This document shows, piece after piece, positions 43,020 to 55,198 of a stretch of DNA of 64,000 bases. Position 1 is the first letter of the stretch. Each line of letters begins with the position of its first letter. The notes beneath the pieces were generated by a model. The model ran no database searches, was not told the DNA's origin, and saw only the letters and a list, made by a program, of their open reading frames with translations. Source of the DNA: Elephas maximus indicus (lineage: Eukaryota > Chordata > Mammalia > Proboscidea > Elephantidae); contig NC_064838.1 in the NCBI RefSeq assembly GCF_024166365.1, positions 72,742,001-72,806,000 on the forward strand. The letters are read 5' to 3'. The position numbers and the translations under genes are program-made.

Positions 43020-46000
43020 ATGTATGTTAGGTACAGACATTTTTAAGCTATTAAATAACATATAACACATTGTGACATTTTAAGTCTGAGCATACAGTAA
43101 CATATACAGTTTTATTAAAAGTATTACATTTATTAAAATTTATTTAAAATCTACCTAAATGACTAGAATCATCCCCTCCCTTACTCCTTCACTGGATTTT
43201 CTGTGCATGCCAAATGAGGATCATGTCAAGTTTGACTCACTTTTTTGTTCCTAACACTATTTTATTTTTCTCTGTAGCATTTGTAACTCCCTGAAACACC
43301 TCTTTCTTGTAACTGATAAGCTGTTGGAGAGAAGAGGTGGCTTTTTTCATGGCCATCAGTGATTTTCACAATATTCAATCCAGGAGCTCTACGCCCTGCA
43401 TCTCCATCTTAAAGGAAGGTCTAGGTAGCACTAAACAAGCATTTTTGAAATAAATTAATGAGTAAGCATTGTGTTAAATTCTAGTAATTTGTACATTTGA
43501 AAGATCTGGATAGAATAGAGCAAGTTCATAGCGGTGATCAGGATTGCTGTGTTTGGGCATGGCTGATAAGGTTTGGGTGATGTCATTAGAGAAGTTGAAT
43601 GTGGAAACAAGGAGACTGGGTTATTGTCATTGCATGTTTACAGGACTTACCCCAAGAGATTTGATTTGCTCACAAGGACCAAAAGGACAAAACTTAAAAC
43701 AACTGGAGAAAGTCACAGAAAAGCACCTTTCTCTTCAATACTAGGAAAACTTTTCTAAGAAGCAGGTCTTTTAGAAAATTAAATAGACTGTCTTAAAAAA
43801 CATGAAATTCTTCATTGATGAAACCGTTCATGAGTGTTCTAATTGGCTACTGGTTTAGGCAACAAAGAGAAGAAATTACTTACTTTGAATTGCTGATGAG
43901 ATTAAATTATTTTAAGGCATTTCTGTGAAGTAAAACACACACACATACAAAACACTTTTGTTTTTTTTTTAAACACTGAAAGAGCATACTTAAAATTTAA
44001 ATCTTGGTTTCTTCCTTCTTCCTGGTTTCTATCTTTCGGTAGGATATGATTCCTAAGCTTTTGGAGATTATTTATATGCACTAGTGCTATAAAATAGACA
44101 ACTACAATTAAAATTTTCTTAATGAATATGTAATTCCTATATTCTTTCTCATCAAGACTGAAATTCCCTATTTAACTAAAAATGACAACAAGAATGTCTG
44201 GTTTGGGGAAAAGCTTTAGATTTTAAAACACTACCTCTCCCAGTTAAAATCTGAACTTCCAATTTCTATGTGATATGAGATTCTGGAAAATGTAAAATAT
44301 TCAATTATAGCCTAATTATATAATGCCTGGAATTAGCTTCAATCAGGTGTAAAATGCTTTACTTTTGATCAACAGCTAACGTAATACTTTGTTTTCCTTA
44401 TTCTGAAGAAGTAATTAGAAAGACCCATTGCATTGTTTTGGGTAGATAACAAATGGAGATTCAGCATTCTTTCCATTTTGGTCTCTTATATTTACCAATT
44501 TTTGGTATCACAGGGAATTCTTCGTCATAATTATTTTCCCAGAGTTATCCCAAATTATTGGTGGGTACCAGAGAAAAAAACTTTTTTATGGTGACTGAGT
44601 ATAGAGTCTTTGAAAAGACCCACACAAGTATAATCTTTAGTAGCTATTCTTCAAACCTTGTGTATACATGTTTTGTTATTATTTGTTATTGCTTGTGATG
44701 TGATTTTTATGTTTAACTGATATCAACTCTCAGGAGCATTGATGGTGAAATTAATTCATTATTCTGTTGTGTAGCTAATCTGATTAAAAGTACCAGCTGA
44801 TAATAGTGCATCATTCATTGAGCCGCTAGTGTAGTCCAGAACAGAAGTACTCAGCCTGAATAATTGCCCATACATCGATAGTATCTACAAATCTGATAGG
44901 TCCTAAAGGGAATACTAATACAAAGAGTATATTAATTGAGTGACATAAACATTGTAAAATATTTATCCAACTTACTAATGGAAATATCTTTTTTGAACTC
45001 TCTCCAATAAATTTTGGTAGAGTCTCAGTAGAGAGTGTTTATTTTCCCATTCAAATTGATTTTTTTAAAGAAAAATATACATTAAATTTTTCAAAGAATT
45101 GGGCATATATCATTGGTACACGTGAATGCTAAAAGCAAGAGAAAATTCAATTTAAATTTGTTGAGAAAGGAAACAGCTTTAGGAAAAGAGCTTCTATGTT
45201 TTTCCCATTTATTCTATGTTTTGTTTACTAAAACAAATTAATAATATAAGATTACCATTCCCACTGAAGGAATATCAAATGAAAATTAATTCTAAACTAA
45301 CTTCCAGGGATGAAAGAATATAAAATGAGCTTAAACTTGAAGCTATAAATTACTCTTACAGATAAATTAAAAAAAATGTTAAGATATGTGGTCAAGGGCA
45401 AATGTAATTTTACATAGAAGGAGGTAAAGAGTTGTGTTTGCAGACATACTATACAGTTACTTTTAATATGTGGACTCTTTGAGAATTATTCTAATAATGT
45501 TGGCATCCACTCAAGAGACTCCTGTGAGTGTAAGACAAGTGTGGAAAATTACAGAAATTTCTCTCTGACTTTATATTGTTAAACATTTAAATTGCACTTT
45601 AATCACCTATCCAGGGATTTCTTAAGGTTCTTTCTAATTTTGTTCCTTGACCACATTCACTTTTTAATAGGGCCCAATGAGACTGATTATAATGGTGAGG
45701 TATTTTGCATGTCTTTAAGGTAATTTATAATACGAAACACAGGTTGGGAAAGTTTCATCCTACCTGTGGGAATCACCTGGTTGTCCTGGTGTGACCTATA
45801 GCTCATTATGACAAAACTGTATCAATTTGTCTGAAGAAGTTTCGGAAATTATCTCCCAACACCCTGATTGTACCTTGAGACCAGTTGGGTCCCATCTTCT
45901 CATTAACCTTCTCAAAGGCATGATTATAGCTCTCTTAGGTCTCTCTCTAACTGGCACAGGTATCTTTGAGAAAAGAGTGTTATTTTTTCATCCAGTGGGA

Positions 46001-46160
46001 ATCACACTATTCAGAGCCCATCAGAATAGTTTGCTACAAACATACTACTCTGAGAATGACTTCATTTTTAATTAACAATATTTGTATAAATATTATCCAA
46101 GGACAAAGATGATTATTGGCAATGATACAAGAGTGCTATAAACCAAAAACAACAAAAAAC
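43020..46160. other. Repeat-poor single-copy block, no gene recognised
   Basis: About 3.1 kb without any repeat I could name, an unusual stretch in this window. Open frames are below 85 codons and have no known motif; the longest (45827-46075) has no homologue I recognise. A short (CA)n tract lies near 43937-43948. Confidence 0.45.
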
Positions 46161-46165
46161 AAAAA

Positions 46166-46335
46166 ATACAAAACCACTGCTGTCGAGTCGATTCCGACTC
46201 ATAGCGACCCTATAGGACAGAGTAGAACTGCCCGATAGAGTTTCCAGGGAGCGCCTGGCGGATTCGAATCACCAGCCTCTTCGTTAGCAGCCATAGCACT
46301 TACCCACTACGCCTCCAATTGGTCTCCAGGGTTTG
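46166..46335 (-). mobile_element. Short AfroSINE, antisense, young-looking
   Basis: 'ctgtcgagtcgattccgact', 'gcgaccctataggacagagt', 'gagcgcctggcggattcgaa', 'tagcacttacccactacgcc'. CpGs are largely preserved. Confidence 0.92.
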
Positions 46336-47561
46336 CTGCTTTAAAAAAGTAAATTTCTTCTGCCTAGAAAGCAGCCAGCACCCTAGACACTTTAGGTGAA
46401 AAGGGTATCATAGAGAGGTCTTTTCCTCTTCCACATTTAAGATGACAGCCCCCCTTCAAAAAAATAAAAAAAAGGTCAATCAGAAAATTCCTTCATCAGT
46501 TATTCAAATTCTCAAGATTGGGGGATAAAAATGTTACAAATGATTTTTCTCTTTTTTAAAAAAATAATTTTTTATTGTGCTTTAAGTGAAAGTTTACAAA
46601 TCAAGTCAGCCTCTAACACAAAAACCCATATACAACTTGCTAAATACTCCCAATTACATTCCCCCCATGAGAGAGCCTGCTCCCTCCTTCTGCTCTCTCT
46701 TTTCCCGACCACGTTGCCAGCTTCTAAGGCCCTCTACCCTCGCATCTCCCCTCCAGGCAGGAGGTGCCAACATTGTCTCAAGTTTCTCCCCGAACCAAGT
46801 AGCTCAGGCCTCACCAGCATCCCTCACCAACCCATCGTCCAGTCCAATCCATGTCTGACGAGCTGGCTTCGGGGATGGTTCCTGTAGTGGGGGAACGGAA
46901 GACCTGGGGGCCATGATCACCGGGGTCCTTCCAGTCTCAGTCAGACCATTAAGTCTGGTCTTTTTATGAGAATTTGGGGTATGCATCCCACTGTTCTCCT
47001 GTTCCCTCAGGGGTTCCCTGTTGTGCTCCCTGTTAGGGCAGTCATCGGTTGTGGCCGGGCACCATCTAGTTCTTCTGGTCTCAGGATGATTTAGTCTCTG
47101 GTTCATTGAGCTCTTTCTGTCTCTTGGGCTCCTTATTATCCTGTGTTCTTGGTGTTCTTCATTATTCTTTGATCCAGGTAGGTTGAGACTCATTGATGCA
47201 TCTTAGAAGGCTGTTTGTTAGTGTTTAAGACCCCAGATGCCACACTTCAAAGTGGGATGCAGAATGTTTTCTAAATAGAATTTATTTTGCCAATTGACTT
47301 AGATATCCCCGGAAGCCATAGTCCCCAAACCCCCGCCCTTGCTCTGCTGATCTTAGAAGCTATTCAGTTTATTCAGGAAACTTCTTTGCTTTCGGTCCAG
47401 TCCAGTTGAGCTGACCTCCCCTGTATTGAGTGTTGCCCTTCCCTTCACCTAAAGTAGTTATCTGTTATCTAATCAGTAAATAACCCTCTCCCACCTTCCC
47501 TCTCCCCTCTTGTAACCACAAAAGAGTATGTTCTTATCAGCTTAAACTATTTCTCAAGATC

Positions 47562-50500
47562 TTATAATAGTGGTCTTATGCAATATTTTGCACCTGACTC
47601 ATTTCACTCAGCATAATGCCTTCCAGGTTCCTCCATGTTGTGAAATGTTTCACAGATTCATCATTGTTCTTTATCGAAGCGTAGTATTCCATTGTGTGAA
47701 TATACCATAATTTATCCATTCATCCATTGATGGAAACCTTGGTTGGTTCCACCTTTTTGCTATTGTAAACAGTGCTGCAATAAACATGGGTCTGCGTATA
47801 CCTATTCATATAAAGGCTCTTATTTCTCTAGGATATATTTCGAGGAGTGGGATTTCTGGGTCGTACGGTAGTACTAGTTCCAGCTTTTTAAGGAAACGGC
47901 AGATTGATTTCCAAAGTGGTTGCACCGTTTTACATTCCCACCAGCAGTGTATAAGAGTTCCAATCTCTCCACAGCCTCTCCAACATTTATTATTTTGTAT
48001 TTTTTGGATTAATGCCAGCCTTGCTGGTGTGAGATGGAATCTCATCTTAGTTTTAATTTACATTTCTGTAATGGCTAATGATCGAGAGCATTTTCTCATA
48101 TATCTGTTAGCCTCCTGAATATCTTCTTTAGTGAAGTGTGTGTTCATATCCTTTGCCCACTTTGATTGGGTTGTTTGTCTTTATGTGGTTGAGTTTTAAC
48201 AGAATCATATAGATTTTAGAGATCAGGTGCTGGTCGGAGGTGCCACAGCTGAAAATTTTTTCCCAGTCTGTAGGTGGTCTTTTTATTCTTTTCGTGAAGT
48301 CTTTAGATGAGCATAGGTGTTTGATTTTTAGGAGCTCCCAGTTATCTAGTTTCCCTTCGTCATTTTTAGTAATGTTTTGTATTCTGTTTATGCCTTGTAT
48401 TAGGGCTCCTAACGTCCCTATTTTTTCTTCCATGATCTTTATCATTTTAGTCTTTATGTTTAGGTCTTTGATCCACTTGGGGTTAGTTTTTGTGCATGGT
48501 GTGAGGCATGGGTCCTGTTTCATTTTTTTGCAAATGGATATCCAGTTATGCCAGCACCATTTGTTAAAAAGTCTATCTTTCCCCCAATTAACTGACACTG
48601 GGCCTTTGTCAAATATCAGCTGCTCATATGTGGATGGATTTATATCTGGGTTCTCAATTCTTCTCCATTGGCCTATGTGCCTGTCGTTGTACCAGTGCCA
48701 GGCTGTTTTGACTACTGTGGCTGTATAATAGGTTCTAAAATCAGGTAGAGTGAGGCCTCCCACTTTCTTCTTCTTTTTCAGTAATGCTTTACTTATCTGG
48801 GGCTTATTTCCCTTCCATATGAAGTTGTTGATTTGTTTCTCCATCTCATTAAAAAATGTCATTGGAATTTGGATCGGAAGCGCATTGTATATATAGATCG
48901 CTTTTGGTAGAAGAGACATTTTTACAATGTTAAGTCTTCCTATCCATGAGCAAGGTATGTTTTTCCACTTGTGTAGGTCCCTTTTAGTTTCTTGCAGCAG
49001 TACTTTGTAGTTTTCTTTGCATAGGTATTTTACATCTTTGGTAAGATTTATTCTGAAGTATTTTATCTTCTTGGGCACTACTGTGAATGGTATTGATTTA
49101 GTGATTTCCTCTTTGATGTTCTTTTTATTGATGTAGAGGAATCCAAGTGATTTTTGTATGTTTTTCTTGTAACCTGATACTCTGCTGAACTCTTCTATTA
49201 GTTTCAGTATTTTTCTTGAGGATTCCTTAGGGTTTTCTGTGTATAAGATCATGTCATCTGCAAATAGAGATAATTTTACTTCCTCCTTGCCAATCCGGAT
49301 GCCTTTGATTTCTTTGTCTAGCCAAATTGCTCTGACTAACACCTCCAGCACAATGTTGAATAAGAGTGGTGATAAAGGGCATTCTTGTGTGGTTCCCGTT
49401 CTCAAGGGAATTGCTTTCAGGCTCTCTCCATTTAGGATGATGTTGGCTGTTGGCTTTGTATAATCGCCCTTTATTGTTTTGAGGAATTTTCCTTCTATTC
49501 TTATTTTGCTGAGAGTTTTTATCATGAATGGGTTTTGAACTCTGTAAATGCCTTTTCTGCATCAATTGATAAGATCATGTGGTTTTTGTCTTTTGTTTTA
49601 TATATATGGTGGATTACATTAGTGGTTTTTCTAATATTGAACCACCCTTGCATACCTGGTATAAATCCCACTTGGTCGTGGTGGATTATTTTTTTGATAT
49701 GTTGTTCAATTCTATGGGCTAGGATTTTGTTGAGGATTTTTGCATCTATGTTCATGAGGGATATAGGTCTGTAATTTTCTTTTTTTGTGCTGTCTTTACC
49801 TGGTTTTGGTATCAGGGATATGCTGGCTTCATAGAAGGAGTTAGGTAGTATTCTGTCATTTTCTATGCATTGAAATGCCTTCAGTAGTAGTGGTGTTAAC
49901 TCTTACTTGAAAGTTTGGTAGAACTCTGAGGTGAAGATGTCTGGGCCAAGGCTTTTTTTTTGTTGGGTGTGTTTTGATTACCTTTTCAATCTCTTTTTTT
50001 GTTATGGGTCTATTTGGTTGTTCTACTTCTGTTTGTGTTAGTTTAGGTAGGTACTGTGTTTCTAAGAATTTCTTTTAGGTTTTCAAATTTGTTAGAGTAC
50101 AATTTTTCGTAGTAATCTGACATGATTCTTTTAATTTCAGTTGGGTCTGCTGTGATATGGCCCATCTCATTTCTTATTCAGCTTATTTGTTCCCTTTTCT
50201 GTATTTCTTTAGTCATTCTGGCCAATGGTTTTTCAATTTTGTTAATTTTTTCAAAGAACCAGCATTTGGTTTTGTTAATTCTTTCAGTTGTTTTTCTGTT
50301 CTCTAATTCATTAAATTCAGCTCTAATTTTTATTATTTGTTTTCTTCTGGTGCCTGACGGATTCTTTTGTTGCTCGCTTTCTATTTGTTAAGCTGTAGGG
50401 ACAGTTCTCCGATTTGGCTCTTTCTTCTTTACGTATGTGTACGTTTATCGATATAAATTGACCTCTGAGCACTGCTTTTGCTGTGTCTCAGAGGTTTTAA

Positions 50501-51338
50501 TAGGAAGTGGTTTCATTCTCACTGCGTTCTATGAATTTCTTTTTTCTCTCCTTAATGTCTTCTATAACCCAGTCTTTTCTGAGCAGGGTATTGTTCAGTT
50601 TCCAAGTATTTGATTTCTTTTCCCTGATTTTCTGTTATTGATTTCTACTTTTATGGCCTTGTGGTCTGAGAAAATGCTTTGTAATATTTCGATGTTTTGT
50701 ATTCTGCAAAGGTTTGTTTTATGACCTAATATGTTACCTATTCTAGAGACTGCACTAGAAAAAAAAGTATACTTTGCAGCTGTTCTGTGGAGTGTTGTGT
50801 ATAAGTCTATGAGGTCGAGTTGGTTGAATGTAGCAATTAGATCCTCCATGTCTCTATTGAGCTTCTTACTGAAAGTCCTATCCTTCTCTGGAGGTGGTCT
50901 GTTGAAGCCTCCTACTCTAATTTGGGCGTGTCTATCTCACTTTTCAATTCCGTTGAAGTTTGTTTTATAAACCTTGCAGCCCTGTCATTGGGTGCATAAA
51001 TATTTTATATGGTTATATCTTCCTGGTAAATTGTCCCTTTAATCATTATGTAGTGTCCTTCTTTATCCATTGTGGTGGATTTAACTTTAAAGTCTATTTT
51101 GTCAGAAATTAATATTGCTACTCCTGCTCTTTTTTGGTTGTTGTTTGCTTGATATATTTTTTTGCATCCTTTGAGTTTTACTTTGTTTGTGTCTCTAAGT
51201 CTAAGGTGTGCCTCTTGTAGGCAGCATATAGATGGATCGTGTTTTTTTCCTGTCTGAGACTCTCTGTCTCTTTATTGGTGCATTTAGTCCATTTACATTC
51301 AGCGTAATTATACAGAAGTATGAGTATAGTGCTGTCAT
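47562..51338 (-). pseudogene. L1-E ORF2, 1,259 codons long, with several breaks
   Basis: From ATG 51336-51338 to the stop 47562-47564. The longest open piece (48128-49525, 465 aa) has the RT core: RTGTTQECPLSPLLFN (where copy C has GTRQGCPLS), FADDMILYTEN as active site, and [17 protein letters not shown] downstream. The Cys/His block [18 protein letters not shown] is near 47975. The endonuclease part (50595-51338) is broken, with the NQLDLIDLY and GNILGHKTNL blocks still visible. The RQGCPLS-type glycine is E in this copy (TTQECPLS), a substitution in a conserved RT block. Confidence 0.9.
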
Positions 51339-51802
51339 TTTGATTCCTTTGTTTGTGTGTTGTTGACAACTTCATTTTTCCACTTACTTTTTTGTGCTGA
51401 GACGTTTTTCTTTGTAAATTGTGTGTTCCTCATTTTCATAGTAGTCGAATTTATGTTTGCTGAGTTGTTATGTTTTTCTTGGTTTTTATTTTGAAGTATG
51501 GAATTCTTAGACCTCTTTGTGGTTACCTAAATTTTACCCTTATTTTACTAAGTAATAACCTAACTCGTATCATCCTATATTGCCTTGGCACTAGTTTTTT
51601 TTTTTTTTTATGGAAGATCTGTGCCTCCTGTATTTAGTCCCTCTTTTTTGATTATTGTAATCTTTTATATAATGATACCAACGATTCCCTGTTTTGAGCA
51701 TTTTTTTTCTTTTTATATTAATCTTATTTTTTTATGATTTCCTACCTGAGTTGATATCAGGATGTTCTGTTCTGTGACCTTGTGTTGTGTTGGTATCTGA
51801 TA

Positions 51803-52847
51803 TTATTGATTTTCTAACCAAAGAATTTCCTTTAGTAATTCTTGTAGCTTTGGTTTGGTTTTTGCAAATTCTCTAAGCTTGTGTTTATCTGTAAATGTTT
51901 TAATTTCACCTTCATATTTGAGAGAGAGTTTTGCTGAATATATGATTCTTGGCTGGAAGTTTTTCTCCTTCAGTGCTCTAGATATGTCATCCCATTGCCT
52001 TCTTGACTGCATGGTTTCTGATGAGTAGTCTGAACTTATTCTTATTGATTCTCCTTTGTAGGTGACTTTTCTTTTATCCCTGGCTGCTTTTAAAATTTTC
52101 TCTTTATCTTTGGTTTTGGCAAGTTTGATGATAATATGTCTTGGTGATTTTCTTTTTGGATCAATATTGTATGGGGTTCGATGAGCATCTTGGATAGATA
52201 TCCTTTCGGCTTTCACAATGCCAGGGAATTTTTCTGCTAACAGATCTTCAACTATTCTCTCTGTATTTTCTGTTATCCCTCCCTGTTCTGGGACTCCAAT
52301 CACACGCAAGTTATTCTTCTTGATAGAGTCCCACATGATTCTTAGGGTGTATTCATTTTTTTAAATTCTCTTAACTGATTTTTCTTCAACTATATTGGTG
52401 TCAGTTGCCTTGTCCTCCACCTCCCCCACCCTGCATTCCAATTCCTTGATTCTTCTCCTCTGACTTCCTATTGAGTTGTCTAATTCTGTAATTTTACTGT
52501 TAATCTTTTGGTTTTCTGAATGCTGTCTCTCTATGGATTCTTGCAGCTTATTAATTTTTCTACCATGTTCTTGAATAATCTTTTTGATTTCTTCAAGTGC
52601 TTTATCAGTGTGTTCCTTAGCTTTTTCTGTAGATTGCCTTATTTCATTTATGAGGTCATCCCTGATGTCTTGATGCATTCTGTATATTAGTTTTTTTTTT
52701 TTTTTTTTTTTTTTATTCTGCATCTGGCAATTCCAGGATTGTATATTCATTTGGGAAAGATTTTGATTCTTTAATTTGGGGATTTGTAGAAGCAATCATG
52801 TTCTGCTTCTTTATGTGATTTGATATCAACTGCTGTCTCCGAGCCAT
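51803..52847 (-). pseudogene. L1-E ORF1, broken, with a long lysine/poly-T insertion
   Basis: Start ATG 52845-52847 (MARRQQ context shared with C). Between 52690 and 52715 there is a run of about 24 T on the plus strand, which reads as a poly-lysine insertion on the minus strand and spoils the frame upstream. Downstream: coiled-coil-like block (KINSKITELDNSIGSQRRRI), TAA or TAG stop near 52361, then the RRM-like block (RVIGVPEQGGITENTERIVE) and C-terminal domain to the stop at 51803 (ILWLENQ). Confidence 0.87.
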
Positions 52848-54633
52848 CTATAAGACATTGTAATGATTTATTTTATATTTGCTCCCTGAGTCTTATCTTC
52901 TTGTTTTGTTTTGTTTCAGTGTACCCAGATGGGCTACTAGATTTCACTGTCTTGATTGTTGTAGCCTTTGAATTACTTATGTCCTATTAGCAGCTGGTTT
53001 GAGCTGTTACCAGATACATAAGCCTAAAAGTCCATTCACTATTCTTGAATAGAATCGGCTTAGGTGTTCTGATTTTGGGTCACCAAGTGTGTGGTGTAGA
53101 CTGTCACCTATTCACTTAGAGGAGTAGTGGTGATAGTTGTGTGCACCAGATTCTAGTAGCAGCTGGGGGTCACACTCCAAAGAGGGCAGGATGCTGACAG
53201 CCTTCCCCCACGTGCCAGTGAGGTAGGTGTGTCTCTATTCCTAGAGCACTTTGGTGGGTGGGTTCTGCAGCTTTGCCTTAGGCACCCAATGCTTGTACAT
53301 CTAAAGATTGGTAGGTGTCACTATCCTCAGACTGCTTTAGCAGGTGCCTAGGTGTTTAGGTGGAGCTTCAGTCCTCAGTTCCTGGCTGTGGATCACTGAG
53401 GGCTCTGTTTAATAGGTAGAGAGATATCAGACCTGGAAAAATTTTCTTTCCACTGCTCAGCTAAAACAATTACAGTCAGATCTCTATCAGAATTGCCTTT
53501 GCATTATAATAGCCACCTTTTCCCTATAGGGATGAAAGCCAAAGACTGTGGATCTCATATGCATCACTGGAGCTGGTTCTGTATTTTTATTCCAGTTTCA
53601 GGAAGTCAGGGAAGGATTTTCTCCCCTGGGTTATTAGTTGCTGCTTCTCTCAGGCCAGGAGAATGGGTTCAGAAAAAAAGCCCGGAAAAGCACTTTACTC
53701 CCTGGCCCAGGAAATTCCAATGTTAATGAAGCTGCCTGGGGCAGGGAGGGGAGGAATCAGATAGGTAAGAGAGAGTAGCGTGGGCAGCAATATAGGCAAA
53801 GTTACTTTTCTTGCTTGATGATGACTGTTTTATCTGAGATTCCAGAGGGGCGTGTAGCCTGTGTGTGGTGGCTGGATGGAGATTGCCTCCAAGGGTCAGG
53901 CCTGCGTCCCATGCTTGCACTGTCTCAGGAAGCTGTGATCAGCTCCTCCGCTCCTAGTCCAAAGCCCAGCACCAAGGTTTTCTAGCTGGGACGCTGAAAT
54001 CCAAGCTCCGAAACCAGTCGCTACTTCCAAGTGATTTCTGTTCCTGTCAGCTGTGTCATTGTGCAGCCTGTGTGCTCTGGCTGGATTTCCCCTGAGATTA
54101 CTTCAGGGGGCTAGGGCTGCGTCCGGTGCTTGTGCCCTCTCAGGAAGCTGTGCTCAGCTCCTCTGTGCTTAGTCCAAAGCCCGGTGCCAAGGTTTTCTGA
54201 CTGGGATGTTGGCTCCAGGCTCAGAAAACAGTCGCTACTTCCCCGTGGTTGCTCATTCTCTTGTCAGCCGCGTCAGTGTGCAGCCTGCTTGTGCTGGCTG
54301 AGTCTCTACCGAGGTTACTCCAGGGGTTTAGGGGTTAGGACTGTGACCTGTGCTTGCCCTATCTCAGTAAGCTGCAATCAGCCCCAGCACTCTCGCACCC
54401 AGGAACTATGAGGGCTCAAGGCTGTAGCGTGGGATGCCAGTTCCAGAAGTGGTCGTTGCTTCAGGGTGTGGCTTTTTGCTTCCCTGTCACTCAGGTCAAC
54501 TCTTTAGCTCTGTGTTTGATGGTCAGGGTTCGTAGATTGTCATGTATGTGATCAATTCACTTTTTTTCCCCGAGTCTTTGTTGCAAGAGGGATCCGCGGT
54601 AGCTTCTACCTAGTCAGCCATCTTGGCCCCGCC
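52848..54633 (-). promoter_or_regulatory. L1-E 5'UTR, about 1.8 kb, with tandem monomers
   Basis: Repeated blocks 'caggaagctgtg' at 53926 and 54141 and 'cagtaagctg' at 54365 (plus-strand positions), spaced 215 and 224 bp. The first two units carry 'agtccaaagcccrg' and 'agtcgctacttcc'; the third is more diverged. The units are shared in pattern with the monomers of copy C. A YY1-type motif is at the extreme 5' end (54617-54625). Short open frames here are spurious. Confidence 0.82.
54617..54625 (-). promoter_or_regulatory. YY1-type motif at L1-E 5' terminus
   Basis: Minus strand GGGGCCAAGATGGCTGACTA, the same CAAGATGGC as at the 5' end of L1-A. Position at the terminus matches the YY1 site of primate L1. 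Confidence 0.7.
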
Positions 54634-55198
54634 AAAGAATTTTTTAAGAAATGAAGAAACCTTAAGAATCATCTGGGACTCTATCAAGAGAAATAACCTA
54701 CAAGTGATAGGACTACCAGAGCAGGGAGGGATAACAGAGAATACAGAGAGCATTGTTGAAGATTTGTGTGTAGAAAACTTGCCTGATATCATAAAAGATG
54801 AGAAGATATCTATCCAAGATGCTCATTGAACTCCACATAAAATAGATTTTAAAAGAAAGTCACCAAGACGTATTATAATCAAACTTACCAAAACCAAAGA
54901 TAGAGAAATTTAAGAGCAGTTAGGGATAAACGAAAAATCACCTACAAAGGAGAGTCAGTAAGAAAAAGTCCGGACTACCTGGCAGAAACCATGCAGGCAA
55001 GAAGGCAATGGGATGACATATTTAAAAAATTGAAGGAAAAAATTGCATGCTAAGAATCGTATATCCAGCAAAACTGTCTCTCAAGTATGAAGGTGAAATT
55101 AGGACATTTCCAGATCAACAGAACTTTAGGGAATTCGTCAAAACCAAACCAAAACTACAAGAAATATTAAAGAGAGTTCTTTGGTTAGAAAATCAATA
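54634..55198 (+). pseudogene. L1-F ORF1 C-terminal part, broken
   Basis: Starts within the block KNFLRNEETLRIIWDSIKRN and continues with 'QVIGLPEQGGITENTESIVE' (54623-54829), where a stop follows IQDAH. Later pieces end at residues VLWLENQ and the stop at about 55196-55198. The coiled-coil N-terminus is missing. Confidence 0.85.

Larger units (their letters stand above)
46566..54633 (-). mobile_element. Long L1 (copy E), antisense, with complete 5' and 3' ends
   Basis: About 8.07 kb. Plus-strand T6 at 46568-46573 and complement of AATAAA (46571-46576) mark the 3' end; GCCATCTTGG at 54617-54626 marks the 5' end. Minus-strand order: 5'UTR 54633-52848 (long, with tandem monomers), ORF1 52847-51803, spacer 51802-51339, ORF2 51338-47562, 3'UTR 47561-46566. 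Several stops and frame changes make it inactive. No clean target duplication was seen. It directly abuts L1-F. Confidence 0.94.
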
